64,000 nucleotides of DNA from Kordiimonas sediminis (lineage in GTDB: Bacteria > Pseudomonadota > Alphaproteobacteria > Sphingomonadales > Kordiimonadaceae). Position 1 is the stretch's first letter; every line of letters begins with the position of its first letter. Both the position numbers and the translations under genes were made by a program. The stretch is from assembly GCF_014656395.1 (NCBI RefSeq), contig NZ_BNCI01000001.1:861893-925892 (forward strand). Reading direction: 5' to 3'. Shown piece by piece: positions 1 to 8,512 of this stretch. The notes under the pieces were generated by a model. It was not told the DNA's origin and ran no database searches. It saw only the letters and a program-made list of their open reading frames with translations.

Positions 1-155
1 TCCACCCTGCAAATGTGACCTTCTTTGGTGACGGTAGCAGAGGAATCGATCGATCGACTAAAATATTTGTCAGCGACACCTGAAAGACGGGTTTTGATAT
101 GATCAGTCAGTGCTTCACCAACATTCATTTTACGACCGGTTACGTTGATTTCCAT
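1..155 (-). CDS. hpf: Ribosome hibernation promoting factor (partial)
   Basis: The reverse strand encodes a protein starting MEINVTGRKMNVGEAL and running off the left edge after 51 codons. This matches the beta-alpha start of the HPF/RaiA/YfiA family, which binds the small ribosomal subunit and promotes inactive ribosome dimers in stationary phase. Only the N-terminus is visible, so I cannot tell a long from a short HPF. It lies downstream of rpoN, the usual place in proteobacteria, but is separated from it by 300 bases and so probably has its own promoter. Confidence 0.85.
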   Translation of the reverse strand, partial: MEINVTGRKMNVGEALTDHIKTRLSGVADKYFSRSIDSSATVTKEGHICRV

Positions 156-455
156 AGGTGTACTTCATCCTTTCCATGGCACTTATTGCAAGCAACCACA
201 CTATCTACAGAGGTGACAAGAGCACCTCACCTAGCAGCTCATACCAAAGCTCTTCCCTCATGGGATGGCTGCCCCGGCCAGTCATTGCAACTGGTTTTAT
301 GAGCCTACCACATATATGGGTATGGTTGCCAAGCCTCTCAAGGATTTCGCCATAACTATTTATAAATAAAAGGTTATGGCCTTGTGCCCCTTTGGACGTG
401 GCGGGTGCCGGGAATGCGACTCGAAATGCTTCGCGCCCCTGACAACAGCCGGTGG
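156..455. other. Intergenic region between rpoN and hpf with two dyads
   Basis: No convincing gene lies here. Two inverted repeats are visible: GAGGTG/CACCTC at 210-228, and a perfect 8-base arm GCCATAAC/GTTATGGC at 349-380 with an AT-rich 16-base centre. The region should hold the hpf promoter and 5' leader, read leftward. Neither dyad is followed by a clear T-run on the minus strand, so I do not call a terminator. Confidence 0.5.
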
Positions 456-2045
456 CTACCCACCCATATTCTTTTGCCGCCGTCTTTGTACCGAAGAAGG
501 GATTTTCATGGCTTCCCGGTATTTAGCGACGGTCCTGCGGGCAATATCTATGCCCTGATCTTTCATCATGATAACGAGCTTGTCATCGGACAGAATTTTC
601 TTGGGATCTTCGGCGTCGATCAATTCTTTCAGTCTGTATTTAACGGCCTCGGCAGAATGTGCGTCCCCGCCATCAGCAGAAGAAATCGAGCTGGTGAAGA
701 AATATTTCAATTCAAACATACCACGGGGGCAGGAGATAAATTTACCGTTCGTAACCCGGGAGACAGTGGATTCGTGCATGTCGATCTCTTCGGCAATGTC
801 TCGCAGTGTCAGAGGTTTCAGATAGCGCACACCCAGTTCGAAGAAGCGTTCCTGCTTTTTGACGAGCGCCGTTGATACTTTCAAAATGGTTTTTGCACGC
901 TGGTCCAGCGCTTTGACGAGCCAATTGGCGTTTGAAACACATTCAGAGACAAACGACTTGGCTTCTTTATTGCCGCTGACACCTGACAGTTCTGCCATAT
1001 ATTGCGAGTTTACAAGAACCTTTGGCAACGTGTCTGAATTCAGTTCAACGGTCCACAAACCTGCTCGGCTTTTGGTCACAAAAATATCCGGCACAACAGG
1101 TTGTATGTCGCCAGAAGAGTAGGCGGTACCGGGCTTGGGGTTTAATTCCCGGATTTCCCGGATCATGTCGGCCAAGTCTTCACTATCGACACCGCAGACA
1201 CGTTTCAGAGCAGCCATATCGCGTTTGGCAAGCAGGTCCAGATTGTCCAGAAGGGCTGCAATCGCCGGGTCGTAGCGGTTAAGTTCTTTTAACTGTAAGG
1301 CCAGACATTCGCTAAGCGACCGTGCGAAAACACCTGTTGGCTCCAGTGTTTGAAGGGTTTCCAGTACGTGCGCAACCTGATCCAGTGGGCAGTCAAGACG
1401 ATCTGCGATCGCGGCTACTTCCTCTTCGGGGACATAACCAGCCTCGTCAACAAGGTCAATGATGTGGGTTGCAATCAGCCGGTCTGCCGCGACGGTAATT
1501 TGCATGGCCATCTGGCGTGTCAGAAAGTCATGCAGATTTTCTTCACTTTCCAGCGTTTGGTCCAGCCCGCGGTCATCCCCGCTGTAGCTGCCGCCACTAC
1601 CACTTACAGCGCCCGCGCCGGATAAGCTCAGGGAAGAACTGGATGGTCCCTCAGTTTCCACCTGGTCAGAGACAGCATCATTATTGAAGACGTTATCATC
1701 CAGGCTGGTGTCAAGCGCAGAATTATCCCCAGCGCCGGTGTCCATGGATGACGCCATACTGGTATCGGCCGCGATCAGACCGTCATTACTGCTTTCATCC
1801 GAGCTACCTTCGTAAAAGCCGTCATCGCTTGCGGTGCCGCCCGCTTCGCCGCGGTCAGCTTCGATCCCGCCATCACTGGCGTTGGGGTCGCCAACTTCCA
1901 GAAGGGGGTTTTTCTCAACTTCCTGAGAAACATAATCGGCAAGTTCAAGATTGTTTAATTGCAGCAGTTTAATCGCCTGCTGCAGTTGCGGCGTCATGAC
2001 CAACTGTTGGCTTTGTCGTAAGTCCAGTCTTGGGGTCAAGGCCAT
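456..2045 (-). CDS. rpoN: RNA polymerase sigma-54 factor RpoN
   Basis: Sigma-54 directs RNA polymerase to -24/-12 promoters and needs an AAA+ activator. The 529-residue protein has the Q/L-rich region I (SQQLVMTPQLQQAIKLLQL, about residues 12-30), a long acidic Ser/Asp/Gly-rich region II (about 50-165), the core-binding domain, a helix-turn-helix near 385-420 and the RpoN box ARRTVAKYRE at 502-511. Region II is longer than in enteric RpoN, as is common in alphaproteobacteria. It lies 11 bases downstream of lptB and is probably cotranscribed with the lpt genes. No sigma-54 activator gene is seen in the window. Confidence 0.97.
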   Translation of the reverse strand: MALTPRLDLRQSQQLVMTPQLQQAIKLLQLNNLELADYVSQEVEKNPLLEVGDPNASDGGIEADRGEAGGTASDDGFYEGSSDESSNDGLIAADTSMASSMDTGAGDNSALDTSLDDNVFNNDAVSDQVETEGPSSSSLSLSGAGAVSGSGGSYSGDDRGLDQTLESEENLHDFLTRQMAMQITVAADRLIATHIIDLVDEAGYVPEEEVAAIADRLDCPLDQVAHVLETLQTLEPTGVFARSLSECLALQLKELNRYDPAIAALLDNLDLLAKRDMAALKRVCGVDSEDLADMIREIRELNPKPGTAYSSGDIQPVVPDIFVTKSRAGLWTVELNSDTLPKVLVNSQYMAELSGVSGNKEAKSFVSECVSNANWLVKALDQRAKTILKVSTALVKKQERFFELGVRYLKPLTLRDIAEEIDMHESTVSRVTNGKFISCPRGMFELKYFFTSSISSADGGDAHSAEAVKYRLKELIDAEDPKKILSDDKLVIMMKDQGIDIARRTVAKYREAMKIPSSVQRRRQKNMGG

Positions 2046-2056
2046 CAGATTACATC

Positions 2057-2785
2057 CTACAAACTAAACTTTTCACCAAGATATACGCGCCGCACATCCG
2101 GGTCGGTCAGAACTTCGTCGGGCGTTCCTTCAAACAGGACATGCCCATCATAAATGATGTAGGTGCGGTCGATGATATCCAGTGTTTCGCGTACGTTGTG
2201 ATCTGTGATCAAAACCCCAATACCCCTGTCCTTCAGGTGTGCCGTAAGGTCCCGAATGTCCGCAATGGCGATAGGGTCAATCCCTGCAAATGGTTCATCA
2301 AGAAGCACAAACGATGGCCGTGCAGCGAGCGCGCGTGCAATTTCGCAGCGGCGGCGTTCCCCGCCCGACAGGGCAAGGGCAGGGGTATGACGCAGATGGG
2401 TGATGGAGAATTCTTCAAGAAGCTCATCCAGCATTTCATTCCGCCGATTGCTGTTACCTTCCACCACCTCGAGAACCGCACGGATATTCTCGGATACTGT
2501 CATGCCGCGGAAAATAGATGTTTCCTGCGGCAAATATCCAATACCAAGGCGTGCGCGCCTGTACATTGGCAGATGGGTGATGTCAGCACCGTCCAGAATA
2601 ACCCGGCCATGGTCGGGTGCAATAAGCCCGGTAATGCTGTAAAAACAAGTGGTTTTCCCGGCTCCATTTGGCCCTAAAAGCCCGACAACTTCGCCCCGGT
2701 TAAGGCGCAGAGAGACATCAGCGATGACCACACGTCCGTTGTAGGATTTACCCAAGTCATCAATAATAAGCCCTTGATCAGTCAT
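2057..2785 (-). CDS. lptB: LPS export ABC transporter ATP-binding protein LptB
   Basis: This is the cytoplasmic ATPase of the LptB2FGC extractor that pulls lipopolysaccharide from the inner membrane. The 242-residue protein has Walker A GPNGAGKTT at 38-46, signature LSGGE at 139-143, Walker B FVLLDEP at 159-165 and a switch His in TDHNVRET near 195. The length is normal. It sits between lptA and rpoN. The partners LptF and LptG are not in the window. Confidence 0.96.
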   Translation of the reverse strand: MTDQGLIIDDLGKSYNGRVVIADVSLRLNRGEVVGLLGPNGAGKTTCFYSITGLIAPDHGRVILDGADITHLPMYRRARLGIGYLPQETSIFRGMTVSENIRAVLEVVEGNSNRRNEMLDELLEEFSITHLRHTPALALSGGERRRCEIARALAARPSFVLLDEPFAGIDPIAIADIRDLTAHLKDRGIGVLITDHNVRETLDIIDRTYIIYDGHVLFEGTPDEVLTDPDVRRVYLGEKFSL

Positions 2786-2968
2786 TCTTTTTATATCGTC
2801 CTTCGAGCATTGCTGATCGCATTTCCGGAAACCGGTTTACCCTATTAAACAGGGGAATATGTTAACAGTTTCCTAAATTGGCGCAATTCATGCATAAAAT
2901 AAAACATACTCCACCGGCGCATACCAGCAGAAAGCGACATAGCTTTGTAAATTTGTTGGTGTTGAAGG

Positions 2969-3487
2969 TTAGTCGTTCGGTGTGTCCGGTACCTTGAATG
3001 TGCCGGTTACGCGGCCATCATCATCCGGGTTGCCGTCCAGTTTTGTCAAACCGCTTACAAGATCAAGTTCCAGCCGTTCCCCTTCAAGGCTTGAACCCTT
3101 GCGGCTTAGTTTAACGGCACCACCCATAGTGACCAGACGGCGGGAGACGTCATATACGCTCCACTCACTTGAAACGGATTCCGTCTCTGACGTCAGTTTG
3201 ACATTACCACGGGCGTCCAGTCGTTCAATCGTCGGATTGTCCGTACCGTCTGAAGTGTCATAGTAAACGGTTAGCGTGTCAGCCGCGAAGGTCATTTTGC
3301 CCTGCGAAACAATGACGGTTCCCTTGAAAATCGCCTGTCCGGTCTTTTGTTTAACTTCCAGACGCTCGGCAGAAATATCAATAGGTTGTTCGGTGTCGTG
3401 CCCCTTCAGGACAGATTGCCCAAAGGCCGAAGCCGAGACGGCCAAACTGACGACAAGCGCGCATAAAGTTTTTCTAAGCATACCCAT
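2969..3487 (-). CDS. lptA: LPS transport periplasmic protein LptA
   Basis: LptA forms the periplasmic bridge carrying LPS from LptC to LptD. I start it at 3487 (MGMLRKTL), giving 172 residues with a signal peptide ending near SASAFGQ. An upstream start at 3589 would run into lptC and add a non-signal-like extension. The mature part has the OstA/LptA repeat pattern, for example ERLEVKQKTGQAIFKGTVIVSQG. The lptC stop is only 7 bases upstream, so the two are translated from one mRNA. A 183-base gap separates it from lptB and may hold an internal promoter. Confidence 0.9.
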   Translation of the reverse strand: MGMLRKTLCALVVSLAVSASAFGQSVLKGHDTEQPIDISAERLEVKQKTGQAIFKGTVIVSQGKMTFAADTLTVYYDTSDGTDNPTIERLDARGNVKLTSETESVSSEWSVYDVSRRLVTMGGAVKLSRKGSSLEGERLELDLVSGLTKLDGNPDDDGRVTGTFKVPDTPND

Positions 3488-3494
3488 TTTCTGT

Positions 3495-4187
3495 TTATGA
3501 TCCTTCTTGACCGGGTGTGGTATTTTGCTGTCTTTTCGGGGTAATCTGAATGTGGACCCCACCATCAAAGATACCCTCGCGTTCGTCAACCCTGATTTCC
3601 ATGCTGCCAGCGTTTAGCGTGCCAAGTGGGCTAACGCCTTCCACCTGTCCCTGGCCAGTGGCTGTGTGTCCTTTAAGGTCGATTTCTGCGCCGGCCATTT
3701 TCAGGCTATATCCGTTGTCAGTTTCAATCGTAACACCGCCAACAAGAGACAGCGTGCCGTCCCGGTGGCGGTAAATACCTGTTCGCGCAGCAACACGCGC
3801 CTGATTATTGTCTTCAATATCCATATGGGCCTGAATGTCTTGTAGTCTGACCCGTGGTGACGCCGGGTCATCCTGCGTCCCGGAAGAGGCTTCAACTACA
3901 AACAGACGGTCCACCGCATCCGTACCAGTATAACGCAGGTTTGTCATACGGATACCACTGTCGCTGCGGGCGACATCTTCGCGCGACAGGGTAAAGCTGA
4001 CTTCCCTGTCATTGATAAAGGGCCAGCTTAGAGTTATGGCGCCCAATATGACAGAGACAACAGGCAGGCCGACACGCATAGCGAATACCCAGCGGTCCCA
4101 CAAGGGATCTTCCTTATAGTGACCGGTTGGAGCAAGATTATCGAAAGTATGCTCCCGGTCGGATGTATGGTGGGTTACTGGTGCCAT
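3495..4187 (-). CDS. lptC: LPS export periplasmic/membrane protein LptC
   Basis: LptC is the single-pass inner-membrane protein that receives LPS from LptB2FG and hands it to LptA. The 230-residue protein has about 35 cytoplasmic residues, one membrane segment near 36-56 (VGLPVVSVILGAITLSWPF) and a beta-rich periplasmic domain. The N-terminal extension is longer than in E. coli LptC (191 residues), as in other alphaproteobacteria. It lies between the RNase D-like gene and lptA. Confidence 0.88.
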   Translation of the reverse strand: MAPVTHHTSDREHTFDNLAPTGHYKEDPLWDRWVFAMRVGLPVVSVILGAITLSWPFINDREVSFTLSREDVARSDSGIRMTNLRYTGTDAVDRLFVVEASSGTQDDPASPRVRLQDIQAHMDIEDNNQARVAARTGIYRHRDGTLSLVGGVTIETDNGYSLKMAGAEIDLKGHTATGQGQVEGVSPLGTLNAGSMEIRVDEREGIFDGGVHIQITPKRQQNTTPGQEGS

Positions 4188-4225
4188 GTCTTCTGCCGTA
4201 TGTGACTGTGTCTACTATTTCATCC

Positions 4226-4840
4226 CTAGCGGTGCGCAAAGATATCCATTTCTTCAAAGCCAATCAGATCAAGCTCTGCCCGGACAGGCAGGAAATCGAA
4301 TGCCTTCTGTGCCAGATGGCGTCTGTTTTCGCGGTCCAGCATGATATCCAGCTTATCTTTTAATCGGTGCAGATACAGGACGTCAGAGGCCGCATATGCC
4401 TGCTGCGCGTCACTGATAGTGTCCGCGCCCCAGTCACTGCTTTGTTGTTGCTTGTCGAGTTGCACGTCAATCAGTTCAGAGCAAAGGTCCTTCAAGCCGT
4501 GCCTGTCGGTATAGGTGCGCACCAGTTTGGAAACGATTTTAGTGCAGTACACTGATGTAATATCCACCCCGAGATAGGCTTTCAGCACAGCGACATCAAA
4601 CCGGGCGAAATGAAAAATCTTCAAGACGGCCGGGTCTGCCAGCAATGCTTTCAGGTTTGGGGCATCATATTGGCCCTTGGGAAACCGGACCAGATGTGCG
4701 TCCCCGTCGCCGGACGATAGCTGTACAACACACAGCCTGTCTCTGTGCGGGTTAAGGCCCATTGTTTCGCTGTCAATAGCGACACTGCTACCAAAAGAAA
4801 GTCCAGGAGGCAGGTCCCCTTCATACACGTGGATGGCCAT
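4226..4840 (-). CDS. RNase D-like 3'-5' exonuclease
   Basis: A 204-residue DEDDy exonuclease. Exo I is AIDSETMGL (D23, E25), Exo II lies around HFARFDVAVLKAYLG, and Exo III is YAASDVLYLHRL with the Tyr and Asp in place. It lacks the HRDC domain of full-length RNase D (about 375 residues), so it is the short single-domain form common in alphaproteobacteria next to lptC. The probable role is trimming the 3' ends of structured RNAs. It lies 38 bases upstream of lptC and probably opens the lptCAB-rpoN transcript. Confidence 0.9.
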   Translation of the reverse strand: MAIHVYEGDLPPGLSFGSSVAIDSETMGLNPHRDRLCVVQLSSGDGDAHLVRFPKGQYDAPNLKALLADPAVLKIFHFARFDVAVLKAYLGVDITSVYCTKIVSKLVRTYTDRHGLKDLCSELIDVQLDKQQQSSDWGADTISDAQQAYAASDVLYLHRLKDKLDIMLDRENRRHLAQKAFDFLPVRAELDLIGFEEMDIFAHR

Positions 4841-4990
4841 AAAATCTCCGGTATAGTTTGTGTTAAAGCCTGTGATTGATTTGTCTTACAGTATAGGACG
4901 CAGTTGGGCAAAAGAAAGGCCGATGTACGCCTAATTTTTTCGGCTTCTGTTGTTTCAGGTGTTCTGTAACTGGCGAAAATACGCCGGTGT

Positions 4991-6667
4991 TCAGGCTTTG
5001 GCGTCTTTGGGCAGGGTAAAGGAAACGGTGGTACCTTTATGAAGCGTACTGTCAATTGTCAGTATCCCGCCGTGCAGGTCCACAAGTGATTTGACGATGG
5101 CCAGCCCAAGTCCGATACCTTCAACCGCTGTGAAGGGGTCCTGATCACCGCGATCAAATCTGTTGGTGATGGTAGCCAGCTTTTGTTCCGGAATGCCTTT
5201 CCCCGTGTCAGAGACAGTTAACAGGTGATCGCGGCCAGCGTCCTCAATGGTAAGGCGCACTGTCCCACCCTGCGGTGTAAATTTGACGGCATTGTTCAAC
5301 AGGTTGATAAGTATCTGGCGTACAGCCTGAGCATCCCCATAGATTGTTCTGACAGGGCCTTGAATATCATATTGGACATCAATGGTTTTGGCATCTTTTT
5401 GTGTTGCGATCATGCGGAAGCAGTCCTCAACAATCTCGCGGACCTTCAGCGGCTTTTGGCTGATTTCTTTTTCATCAGCATCAATCGCAGCAAGATCAAG
5501 AATATCATTGATCAACTGCAGCAGGAATGTCCCTGCTTTTTGAATATCCTCGGAATATTCTTTATATTTTTTGTTGGCATGGGGGCCCAGCTGTTCGTTG
5601 GCCATCATATCGGAAAACCCGATGATAGCATTCAGCGGCGTTCTGAGTTCGTGGCTCATATTTGCCAGGAAATCAGACTTGGTTCGGTTTGCCGTCTGGG
5701 CATCAATCAGCGCCTGTTTGATGGACCTTTCCGCAATGGTTCTTTCGGTAATGTCACGACAAATGGCGAAAAGGGCGGTTTGACCATAATGGGGAACACG
5801 GGTTAAGCTCACTTCGACAGGGAAATCCTCGCCGGTCTTCTTGCGGTGTATCCAGTCAAATCGGTGATACCCTTTCTCCATTGCAATCGCCATCATTTGA
5901 TTGGCTTTGTCTTCTGACTTCTGGCCATCAGGCTGGAAAGGTGGGGAGACTTCCGAAGGGTGAATAGATTCCATTTCCTCGGTAGAGTCGAATTTAAATA
6001 CCCGTGCCGCCGCAGCGTTACAGAGCTCAAATTTATTTTCCGATGCCAATATCATGGCGTCGTCGGACTGTTCAAATAACAGGCGGTATTTTTCGTCGCT
6101 TTCAGTTTTGCCTTTTTGGCTGACTTCCAATTGGCTCAGGACATCCCACTGGGCCAAACGGGACGCCAGCATCCCCGCGATACTGGTGAATACTTCCAGG
6201 TGGCTTTTCGAGAAGAAGCCTGGTTCCGGGTGTTCACTATCAATCACACCGTAGAGCTTGCCGCCGATATGGATGGGGGCTGCCAGTTCGGAGCGCATCC
6301 CGTGCAGGTCTTCAACATATCGGGCGTCTTTTTTTATGTCTGGGACGATTTCTGCCGTTCGGTTCAGCGCAACGCTGCCAGTAACACCAATACCCAGGGG
6401 TATTTCGATCGCGTTTTTTATGATGTGATCTTTGGAAGCTTTGTCACCGAAGGCCGCTTTCTGGACCAACCTGCCTTTGTCTTCTTCATACAGATAGATA
6501 ACACAGTCGACAAACCCCAGCCGGCCAACAATCTCCTGTGCCGTGTACCACAGCAGGTCATCCGCCGAATGCATACGAATAAAGTCCTTGGCAAATTGCG
6601 TCAGGACCTGCAGGTGGTCTTCTGTAAGGTTTGTTGGTGTTCTCATCAGGAGTGTACTAATCCGCAT
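4991..6667 (-). CDS. GAF-PAS hybrid sensor histidine kinase (orphan)
   Basis: A 558-residue soluble histidine kinase. It has a GAF domain (about residues 30-175), a PAS domain with PAC segment (about 190-310, ending AICRDITERT), the phosphoacceptor box NMSHELRTPLNAIIGFSDMM near 335, and an HATPase domain with N box LINLLNNAVKFTPQG and G boxes DTGKGIPE and GIGLGLAIVKSL. No membrane segment is seen, so it should sense a cytoplasmic signal. No response regulator lies beside it, hence orphan. The signal is unknown. Methionine 8 is an alternative start. Confidence 0.92.
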   Translation of the reverse strand: MRISTLLMRTPTNLTEDHLQVLTQFAKDFIRMHSADDLLWYTAQEIVGRLGFVDCVIYLYEEDKGRLVQKAAFGDKASKDHIIKNAIEIPLGIGVTGSVALNRTAEIVPDIKKDARYVEDLHGMRSELAAPIHIGGKLYGVIDSEHPEPGFFSKSHLEVFTSIAGMLASRLAQWDVLSQLEVSQKGKTESDEKYRLLFEQSDDAMILASENKFELCNAAAARVFKFDSTEEMESIHPSEVSPPFQPDGQKSEDKANQMMAIAMEKGYHRFDWIHRKKTGEDFPVEVSLTRVPHYGQTALFAICRDITERTIAERSIKQALIDAQTANRTKSDFLANMSHELRTPLNAIIGFSDMMANEQLGPHANKKYKEYSEDIQKAGTFLLQLINDILDLAAIDADEKEISQKPLKVREIVEDCFRMIATQKDAKTIDVQYDIQGPVRTIYGDAQAVRQILINLLNNAVKFTPQGGTVRLTIEDAGRDHLLTVSDTGKGIPEQKLATITNRFDRGDQDPFTAVEGIGLGLAIVKSLVDLHGGILTIDSTLHKGTTVSFTLPKDAKA

Positions 6668-6817
6668 AATCTATGATCATGCATTTAAAATAAATACTCG
6701 TCCCCAATTGTAAATATAGCGGCGTAACTCTTAAAAAACCGTAACTATGGACACGAAGCTACCGGGTGAACAAATGCAAGATTGTGCTGGTCAGGACTGA
6801 TGATTTTCAAAGAGGTA

Positions 6818-8500
6818 TCAGGACAAATTGGCGCGCAGTAGCAGTTCGCGAAAATCGATCAGGGCTGTTTCCTGTTGTTTTCTATCCAGGCCGGTAATCA
6901 GGCCTTCTGTAAACCCGTCTTGTTTCATATATAGTTTTACCTGAGCCTCTGCCTGCGTTTTTGAGGCACCGTCTGTAAAATACCCATCTGTAATCATATG
7001 AAGAATTCGGATAGCTTTATCCTGAATAGAGCTGTCCATCTGATGAATTTTTTTCAGAATCTGGGTGTTTTTCATGATGGTTTTGGCAAAGCTGTCGAGC
7101 TTTTCAGCAATTTGTCTTTTATGCATTTCAGTCAGGCCGGAATCGATGACACGGTGCTGCAGTGATACAAGTTTTTTCATACACTCCAGCGGGTGTCCGT
7201 CCATGCCGATGAAAATTCCCTCATAATTGGAGCGGGTTAAAATAGGCAGGATGAAATTGGCAACGGTTCTTTTGTTTGAGTTGCCCCGTGCGAGCTGTTC
7301 AAGATCCAAGAGTAAGTTCATCTGTGCGAAAGGGTTCTTGGTATCATACAGAAGTTCGCCAATAACCTGTGAGTTTATTAACCTGCCTGACCGTGTTTTA
7401 ATGGCGTCATCAATTTGATCCATAATGCCTTCATCGGTGATGAGGACTTCAGCAGCATTCATTATTTTATTCAGGGCTTCCAGCTGTTTGACGATACCAG
7501 CCGTATTGATTGGGCGGGTCGAAGAAAGCTCTGCCACAATCATTTCAACCAGCCGTTTTTGACAGCGCGGCAGAATGCCCTCGCCAAGATATTTGTCGAA
7601 CTGCTCGGTGTCCTGGGGCAGGCGCAGTTGTTCCTCAATTTCATAGTAGGCTTCGATCTTGCCAGCCTGGAGATACATCAGGCGCAGCATATAATCACCG
7701 CGATCTTTGTTGCCTTCATCATTCAGGAGATAACTAACAAGCCGTGCATGCAATAAGCATTCTGCCAGCATCTGATCAAGAATTTCAGCTGCCCAAACGG
7801 GCCTGTTTGAACTGGCAAACATGATCAGGCGACCGAACTTATCAATGATGGTGGTCGCAGGTGCGATATATTCAACGATAGAGGCAGTTAGCAAAAACGT
7901 TTTGTTTTGCTTGTCTTCCAGTTCGGTGATCAGCGGCGCAAGGCGCCCCATCGCCAGGGAAGGGACGTTGGCCGCTTCGGCTTTGATAATGCTGACGGCC
8001 ATATTGATAACAGTATAGAGCTTTCGCATGCGTTCTTGCACGCTGTCGCTGTTATCTTCGATACTGATAGCGACACGCTGTACGGCGTTTTGCATCAGGG
8101 TGCCTGTGTTATCAAGCTTGTTGAAATTGTCGATATTATACAAAAGCTCGGTGACAGTGATCGACCAGCTTTCAAGGGTGTTTCCAAGAAGGTCCCATAT
8201 GGAACGGCGCCCATCAGCAGCATAGAGGTCGTCTGGTGTCAGGCACGGTGAAAGACTGCCAGATTCGTCATACTTGGATTTTTTTCGCTGGATACCCCGG
8301 GAGAAAATTTCAACGGTGGCAAACTCGTTCGTTGCCCGGTCGAAACTTTCCTTTAGAATGCGAACACCGTCATACCTGCCGGTTGCCCAGAGGTTTTCGG
8401 CTTCTCTGATTGCTTTGTCACGCTGATCTATTACCCCCAGGATAGTCCAGTTGTGACCTTTTTTTCCAAGAATTTCGAAATGTACTTTGGTTGTTGCCAC
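6818..8500 (-). CDS. Unknown 560-residue helical protein paired with HerA-like ATPase
   Basis: I do not recognise this protein as a named family. The first 75 or so residues (HFEILGKKGHNWTILGV, then RYDGVRILKESFDRAT) look like a small beta-alpha module seen at the N-terminus of other alphaproteobacterial hypothetical proteins; that resemblance is from memory. The remaining 480 or so residues are predicted almost wholly alpha-helical by composition. No signal peptide, membrane segment, Walker motif or nuclease signature is visible. The start lies 12 bases after the stop of the HerA-like ATPase gene, so the two form one operon and may act together. Possible roles include adaptor or scaffold. 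Confidence 0.75.
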   Translation of the reverse strand: MATTKVHFEILGKKGHNWTILGVIDQRDKAIREAENLWATGRYDGVRILKESFDRATNEFATVEIFSRGIQRKKSKYDESGSLSPCLTPDDLYAADGRRSIWDLLGNTLESWSITVTELLYNIDNFNKLDNTGTLMQNAVQRVAISIEDNSDSVQERMRKLYTVINMAVSIIKAEAANVPSLAMGRLAPLITELEDKQNKTFLLTASIVEYIAPATTIIDKFGRLIMFASSNRPVWAAEILDQMLAECLLHARLVSYLLNDEGNKDRGDYMLRLMYLQAGKIEAYYEIEEQLRLPQDTEQFDKYLGEGILPRCQKRLVEMIVAELSSTRPINTAGIVKQLEALNKIMNAAEVLITDEGIMDQIDDAIKTRSGRLINSQVIGELLYDTKNPFAQMNLLLDLEQLARGNSNKRTVANFILPILTRSNYEGIFIGMDGHPLECMKKLVSLQHRVIDSGLTEMHKRQIAEKLDSFAKTIMKNTQILKKIHQMDSSIQDKAIRILHMITDGYFTDGASKTQAEAQVKLYMKQDGFTEGLITGLDRKQQETALIDFRELLLRANLS

Positions 8501-8512
8501 TTTAGTGTGCCT

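Noticed and set aside
177..190. TGGCACTTATTGCA looks like a sigma-54 promoter near rpoN/hpf
   Set aside because: Only 8 bases separate GG and GC; sigma-54 promoters need 10. It also faces away from hpf.
99..302. Small frame overlapping hpf and the gap to its right
   Set aside because: It overlaps the HPF start on the other strand and has no ribosome site or recognisable family.
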